The position numbers were made by a program, and so were the translations under genes. Below the pieces are notes generated by a model. The model had not been told where the DNA came from, searched no databases, and saw only the letters and a program-made list of their open reading frames with translations. From Allomuricauda sp. ARW1Y1 (GTDB lineage: Bacteria > Bacteroidota > Bacteroidia > Flavobacteriales > Flavobacteriaceae), in the NCBI RefSeq assembly GCF_013407935.1, contig NZ_JACBZU010000001.1, forward strand, positions 682,001-746,000: a stretch of DNA of 64,000 bases. The letters are read 5' to 3'. The first letter of the stretch is position 1; the number at the start of each line of letters is the position of its first letter. Below are positions 60,649 through 64,000 of this stretch, piece by piece.

Positions 60649-61593
60649 TTACTTCTTTTTTAAATTTTTGAGCATTTCCTTGGTAGTTTGGTCCAAATTG
60701 AACTTGGGCTGCCATCCCCACTGCTCCTTGGCCAGCGAATCATCTATGCTGCTGGGCCAGGAGTCTGCGATATCTTGTCTAAAATCGGGAGCATAACTGA
60801 TTTTAAAATCGGGAATATGCTTGGTGATGCTCTGTGCCATTTGGGCCGGGGTAAAATTCATGCCAGCCAAATTGTATGAGGACCGCACCTTTATGTTCTC
60901 CGAAGGACTTTCCATAAGGCTAATCGTTGCCCTAATGGCATCGTCCATATACATCATCGGAAGCTCTGTATCGCTGGTTAAAAAACATTCATACGAACCT
61001 TTTTTAAGGGCTTCGTGGTAGATTTCAACCGCATAGTCGGTAGTCCCTCCGCCCGGCATGGTCTTCCAACTGATCAAACCGGGGTAACGGATGCTTCTTA
61101 CGTCCACCCCATATTTTTTATGGTAATATTCGCACCAACGTTCACCGGACTGTTTACTGATTCCGTAAACGGTGCTGGGTTCCATGATGGTATTTTGCGG
61201 CGTGTATTGTTTTGGGGTGTTGGGCCCAAAAACGGCAATACTTGAGGGCCAGAACACTTTGGAAATCTTTTTCTCCTTGGCCAGATTCAGGACATTGAAA
61301 AGGGAGTTCATGTTCAGGTTCCAGGCACGCATGGGGAATTTTTCCGCCGTTGCGCTCAACATGGCAGCCATTAAATAGACCTCATCAATCTCGTAATGCA
61401 TCACCACATCTTCAATGGCAGCGTAGTTGGTAGCATCCAATAGTTCAAATGGACCCGACTGCATCAGGGCATCACTGCCCTCACGAATGTCGCTGGCAAT
61501 CACATTCTCAGCTCCGTACTTGTTTCGTAGTTCAAAGGTCAGTTCGGTTCCTATCTGGCCGCATGCGCCAATAATCAAAACGGGTTTGTGCAT
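60649..61593 (-). CDS. NAD-dependent epimerase/dehydratase, L-threonine 3-dehydrogenase-like
   Basis: 314 residues from the ATG at 61593, chosen because the Rossmann motif G-A-C-G-Q-I-G starts 8 residues later; the open frame runs further upstream but is not conserved-looking. The catalytic Y-G-I-S-K is near residue 143, and the following R-Y-P-G-L-I and P-G-G-G-T-T-D-Y-A match SDR-type L-threonine dehydrogenases. It likely oxidises L-threonine to 2-amino-3-ketobutyrate with NAD. Confidence 0.82.
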   Translation of the reverse strand: MHKPVLIIGACGQIGTELTFELRNKYGAENVIASDIREGSDALMQSGPFELLDATNYAAIEDVVMHYEIDEVYLMAAMLSATAEKFPMRAWNLNMNSLFNVLNLAKEKKISKVFWPSSIAVFGPNTPKQYTPQNTIMEPSTVYGISKQSGERWCEYYHKKYGVDVRSIRYPGLISWKTMPGGGTTDYAVEIYHEALKKGSYECFLTSDTELPMMYMDDAIRATISLMESPSENIKVRSSYNLAGMNFTPAQMAQSITKHIPDFKISYAPDFRQDIADSWPSSIDDSLAKEQWGWQPKFNLDQTTKEMLKNLKKK

Positions 61594-61657
61594 TAAAATT
61601 GAAGTTAATTTAGTTTGATGGCAAAGATACCCTTTATTAAAATTTGTACATTCGCCT

Positions 61658-62158
61658 ATGCGAAAATTATTAGGCATATTGATTTTGCTGGTCTCGTTAG
61701 GGGCATGCAAAAAGTCCGAAAAAGCCGCTCCTGAAGTGGATACTACGGCACTGGAATTCAACTACCAAAAAATGCCGGATAAGGCAACCATAAACCCAGA
61801 GGCAAGTGCGATCGTGGAGCAATGGCAAGAGTTCAAGAATTTGAATGCAAGCGTCGATGTGCTCTACAAGGCCACCAACAATGAAGATTTGGCCCTCGCT
61901 ATCGACGATCTTATCGAAAAGGAGAAAAAATTGGCCGAAGGAACCTATCCCGAGCCTTTCGATTCGTTTCAGTTAAAGAGCCGTCAAATGGTCATGCGTA
62001 CCTTTTTGTACAAGACCAAGGCCAGTATACTCGACAACCAACCGACCACCGAATCAACCGTTAAAGTGCTGGAAGCGTATAACGCCATGCGCAGACAGTT
62101 GAATTTGATCATGAACAGCCAATTGGACAAAAAACTGATTTTAGATGAAGAAGCTTAA
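61658..62158 (+). CDS. hypothetical lipoprotein
   Basis: 166 residues with a lipobox (S-L-G-A-C, Cys at residue 17). The mature part is alpha-helical and charged (A-S-A-I-V-E-Q-W-Q-E-F-K-N-L-N-A, then K-S-R-Q-M-V-M-R-T-F). No family recognised. It overlaps the start of the NTF2-like gene by 14 bases, so they are co-translated. Confidence 0.65.
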   Translation: MRKLLGILILLVSLGACKKSEKAAPEVDTTALEFNYQKMPDKATINPEASAIVEQWQEFKNLNASVDVLYKATNNEDLALAIDDLIEKEKKLAEGTYPEPFDSFQLKSRQMVMRTFLYKTKASILDNQPTTESTVKVLEAYNAMRRQLNLIMNSQLDKKLILDEEA

Positions 62159-62648
62159 CTCTCTATTTATTGCCTTTTTGATGGGTTCCATCACGATGTT
62201 TGCACAACAAAATGAAAAAGAGGCTATCAACAATGTTCTGGACGGTTGGCATAAGGATGCGGCCAATGCTGATTTTGAGTCCTACTTTGGGAAAATGACC
62301 GAGAATGGGGTGTTTTTGGGCACGGATGCAATGGAGAATTGGCAAAATGATGAGTTCCGGGCCTTTTCCAAGCCCTATTTTGATAGGGGCAAGGCATGGA
62401 GCTTTAACGCTGTGGAGCGCAATATTTATGTAGACGAATCAGGGGAATTTGCTTGGTTCGATGAGCTATTGGATACCCAAATGAAGATTTGTAGGGGGTC
62501 CGGCGTGCTCAAAAAAGTAAATGGGCAATGGAAAATTGCCCATTATATACTTTCAATTGCAGTGCCCAACGAATTCGTGGACGAACTTGTCCAGATCAAG
62601 GAAGAAAAGGACAATGCTTTGCTCCAAGAATTAAAAAATAAGCAATAA
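62145..62648 (+). CDS. secreted NTF2-like (SnoaL-type) protein
   Basis: 167 residues with a signal peptide (FIAFLMGSITMFAQ). The mature part has the NTF2/SnoaL cone fold: I-N-N-V-L-D-G-W-H-K-D-A-A-N-A-D-F-E-S-Y, then K-V-N-G-Q-W-K-I-A-H-Y-I-L-S. Such proteins bind small molecules in a pocket. Its substrate is unknown. It follows a lipoprotein gene with an overlapping start. Confidence 0.82.
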   Translation: MKKLNSLFIAFLMGSITMFAQQNEKEAINNVLDGWHKDAANADFESYFGKMTENGVFLGTDAMENWQNDEFRAFSKPYFDRGKAWSFNAVERNIYVDESGEFAWFDELLDTQMKICRGSGVLKKVNGQWKIAHYILSIAVPNEFVDELVQIKEEKDNALLQELKNKQ

Positions 62649-62649
62649 C

Positions 62650-63351
62650 CTATTTTTCGCCTCCTTCGGCAGCTTGTTTTTTACGGGATTCCAAGGCCTG
62701 TTTGCTCAGGCTGGCCAAGTTAAAGTTCGGAGCAATTTTCAGGGCTTCATCAATGGAAACAATGGCTCCATCAATATTTTCTTTATCCATATTAAAGTCT
62801 GCCAAACCTTTCAAATGATAAAAAGCGGCCTTTAAAGGCACTTCGTAGGGTTGTTGCCGTTCGTAAAACGCATAGGTCATTTCATCTGTGGCATTGGCAA
62901 TACCATATTCAATATTGGAAATCGCCCCGGGCATATCGCCGGTTTGTATTTTAAGGTCGGCCATTTCATAAGCGATATATGGAGAAGCCTCTCTTTTGTA
63001 CAGCTCTTCAAAGTGTTCCAAGGCTCTTTTGGGCTGGTTCAGGGCTTTTAATGAAAAGGCCTTGATCTGTACGGCCAAATCGGAATCATCTGCATTCTTT
63101 TCCACACCAATAGTGTTCAGGGCCTGCATGTGCTGTCCATTGTTCATGTAAACAAAGGCCAAGGTGTCCCTGCGCCCTTGGGAAGGGTCTAAAACATTCA
63201 AGTGGGTCAGTGCGCCGATAACACCGACGACATCGCCTTGCAATCGCATTTCTTGGTAGTACGCCTTGTAGTGTTCCACAAGGGCGTTGTTGGTTTGGGA
63301 AATACCACTAAAGCCCACAAATAGGAGCAGTAAGAGTACGGTCTTTTTCAT
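62650..63351 (-). CDS. secreted tetratricopeptide-repeat protein
   Basis: 233 residues with a signal peptide (VLLLLLFVGFSGISQ). Three or four TPR-like helix pairs are seen (A-F-V-Y-M-N-N-G-Q-H-M-Q-A-L-N, A-Y-E-M-A-D-L-K-I-Q-T-G-D-M-P-G-A, A-F-Y-H-L-K-G-L-A-D-F). It probably mediates protein contacts in the periplasm. Stop is 1 base from the end of the convergent NTF2-like gene. Confidence 0.78.
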   Translation of the reverse strand: MKKTVLLLLLFVGFSGISQTNNALVEHYKAYYQEMRLQGDVVGVIGALTHLNVLDPSQGRRDTLAFVYMNNGQHMQALNTIGVEKNADDSDLAVQIKAFSLKALNQPKRALEHFEELYKREASPYIAYEMADLKIQTGDMPGAISNIEYGIANATDEMTYAFYERQQPYEVPLKAAFYHLKGLADFNMDKENIDGAIVSIDEALKIAPNFNLASLSKQALESRKKQAAEGGEK

Positions 63352-63419
63352 TGATCTTCAATTTAGTGCGCCAAAACTAACAAAATAATCCAAACCAAGC
63401 TGTTAAGAATTCAATAAGG

Positions 63420-64000
63420 CTAAGAAACTACCGATGTGGTAAAGCTATGGCCCTTGTTGAGGAAATTTGTGCTCCGAACCAGTTTGCCACTATTGGATGA
63501 TGGTTCCCTTTGATAGGAAGGTGCGGGAAGCCCTCTTTTTTGTGCTTCCTCAAAATAATAGATTTGTTTTTCGGGATGATGGGGATACACTCCGTTGAAG
63601 GTTTCACCCCAGTAAGAATTGTTGAGAATGGTCCATATCATATGGATGCAATCTTCCAAATGAATGAGGTTGATGGGGTGGTGGCCGTTGTTCAGTCCTT
63701 CCCTGCCCGATAGCATGGTAACAGGATGGCGGTCGGGTCCGATGAGTCCGCCAAACCGGATGATGGTCACGGCGAATGCCTTGCTGTTTCGGAACAGGTT
63801 TTCACATGCTACCAATTGCCTTCCAGATTCGGTATTGGGCATTAAAGGAGCATCTTCCGTTAGCTCTCCATTGGCATTTCCATACACCGAGGTACTGCTT
63901 ACGAATAGCACATGGGAGACATCACTCGTTGTAATAGCTTCGAGTAGATGCTCCATTTTACGAACATAGCGTTCGGAGGGGTTGCTTCGCAATCCTGGCG
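63420..64000 (-). CDS. SDR family NAD(P)-dependent protein, 5' end cut by the window
   Basis: At least 193 residues; the frame stays open to the window edge, so the N-terminal nucleotide-binding loop is not visible. What remains is SDR-like: L-F-V-S-S-T-S-V-Y-G-N near the start, then I-I-R-F-G-G-L-I-G-P and F-N-G-V-Y-P. A YeeZ-like sugar-nucleotide epimerase/reductase is likely. The catalytic Tyr/Lys region appears atypical (Y-G-N-A). Confidence 0.75.
   Translation of the reverse strand, partial: PGLRSNPSERYVRKMEHLLEAITTSDVSHVLFVSSTSVYGNANGELTEDAPLMPNTESGRQLVACENLFRNSKAFAVTIIRFGGLIGPDRHPVTMLSGREGLNNGHHPINLIHLEDCIHMIWTILNNSYWGETFNGVYPHHPEKQIYYFEEAQKRGLPAPSYQREPSSNSGKLVRSTNFLNKGHSFTTSVVS

Overview
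The window reads as chromosomal DNA of a marine-type member of the Flavobacteriaceae (Bacteroidota). Supporting signs are promoters with the Bacteroidota -7 box TAnnTTTG, an almost complete lack of Shine-Dalgarno sequences, families typical of the group (DUF2141, DUF4097-like, DUF4174, FeoB-associated Cys-rich protein, GDYXXLXY protein), a class II xylose isomerase and an IntDOT-like integrase. A genus such as Allomuricauda/Muricauda is only a guess.

Layout. 1-9525: envelope proteins, an ECF sigma/anti-sigma operon with two adhesin-like targets, the feoA-feoB-Cys-rich iron(II) uptake operon, an SCO1-type protein and the site-2 protease RseP. 9627-32584: a 22.96-kb AT-rich integrative element inserted in the 3' half of tRNA-Asn(GTT) and bounded by a 43-bp direct repeat. 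It carries a HTH protein, a DUF3987 protein, a tyrosine recombinase, a KilAC-like protein, a RecA-like Sak4-type ATPase, RadC, a XRE regulator with visible operators, and a 13-kb six-gene defence operon on the minus strand: type III Mod, type III Res, an EVE-containing McrB-like AAA+ protein, McrC, a PLD-SNF2 helicase and a DUF4391 protein. 32775-38137: a nucleotidyltransferase pair, a collagen-like lipoprotein, PepSY and YceI proteins and a LytS/LytTR two-component system. 38189-42722: xylose catabolism (xylB, xylA, sodium symporter). 42875-57553: a sulfur-handling and efflux region. 57656-64000: housekeeping genes, tRNA-Arg(CCT), and L-threonine dehydrogenase-like and NTF2-like genes.

The most striking signal outside the defence island is a regulon. 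Five palindromes close to TGTAAC-N4-GTTACA lie at exactly the same distance (29.5 bp from palindrome centre to the first base of the -7 box) from six promoters. These drive a SulP permease, a persulfide-dioxygenase-like MBL/rhodanese protein, a rhodanese, a fatty-acid-hydroxylase-like protein, a DUF2892 protein and a TolC-RND efflux operon that runs into DUF2892 and YeeE/YedE genes. One palindrome serves two divergent promoters symmetrically. The register is that of class II Crp/Fnr activation (about -41.5). A Crp/Fnr-family gene with three cysteines in its sensor domain lies at the head of the cluster and is the obvious candidate regulator. I infer that the region senses and clears reactive sulfane sulfur or a related thiol-reactive stress. 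A nearby promoter of a 45-residue membrane peptide has a different Crp/Fnr-like palindrome at the same register.

The c-type cytochrome/DUF3365 gene of this regulon appears broken by two compensating frameshifts: its lipoprotein signal sequence sits in another frame.
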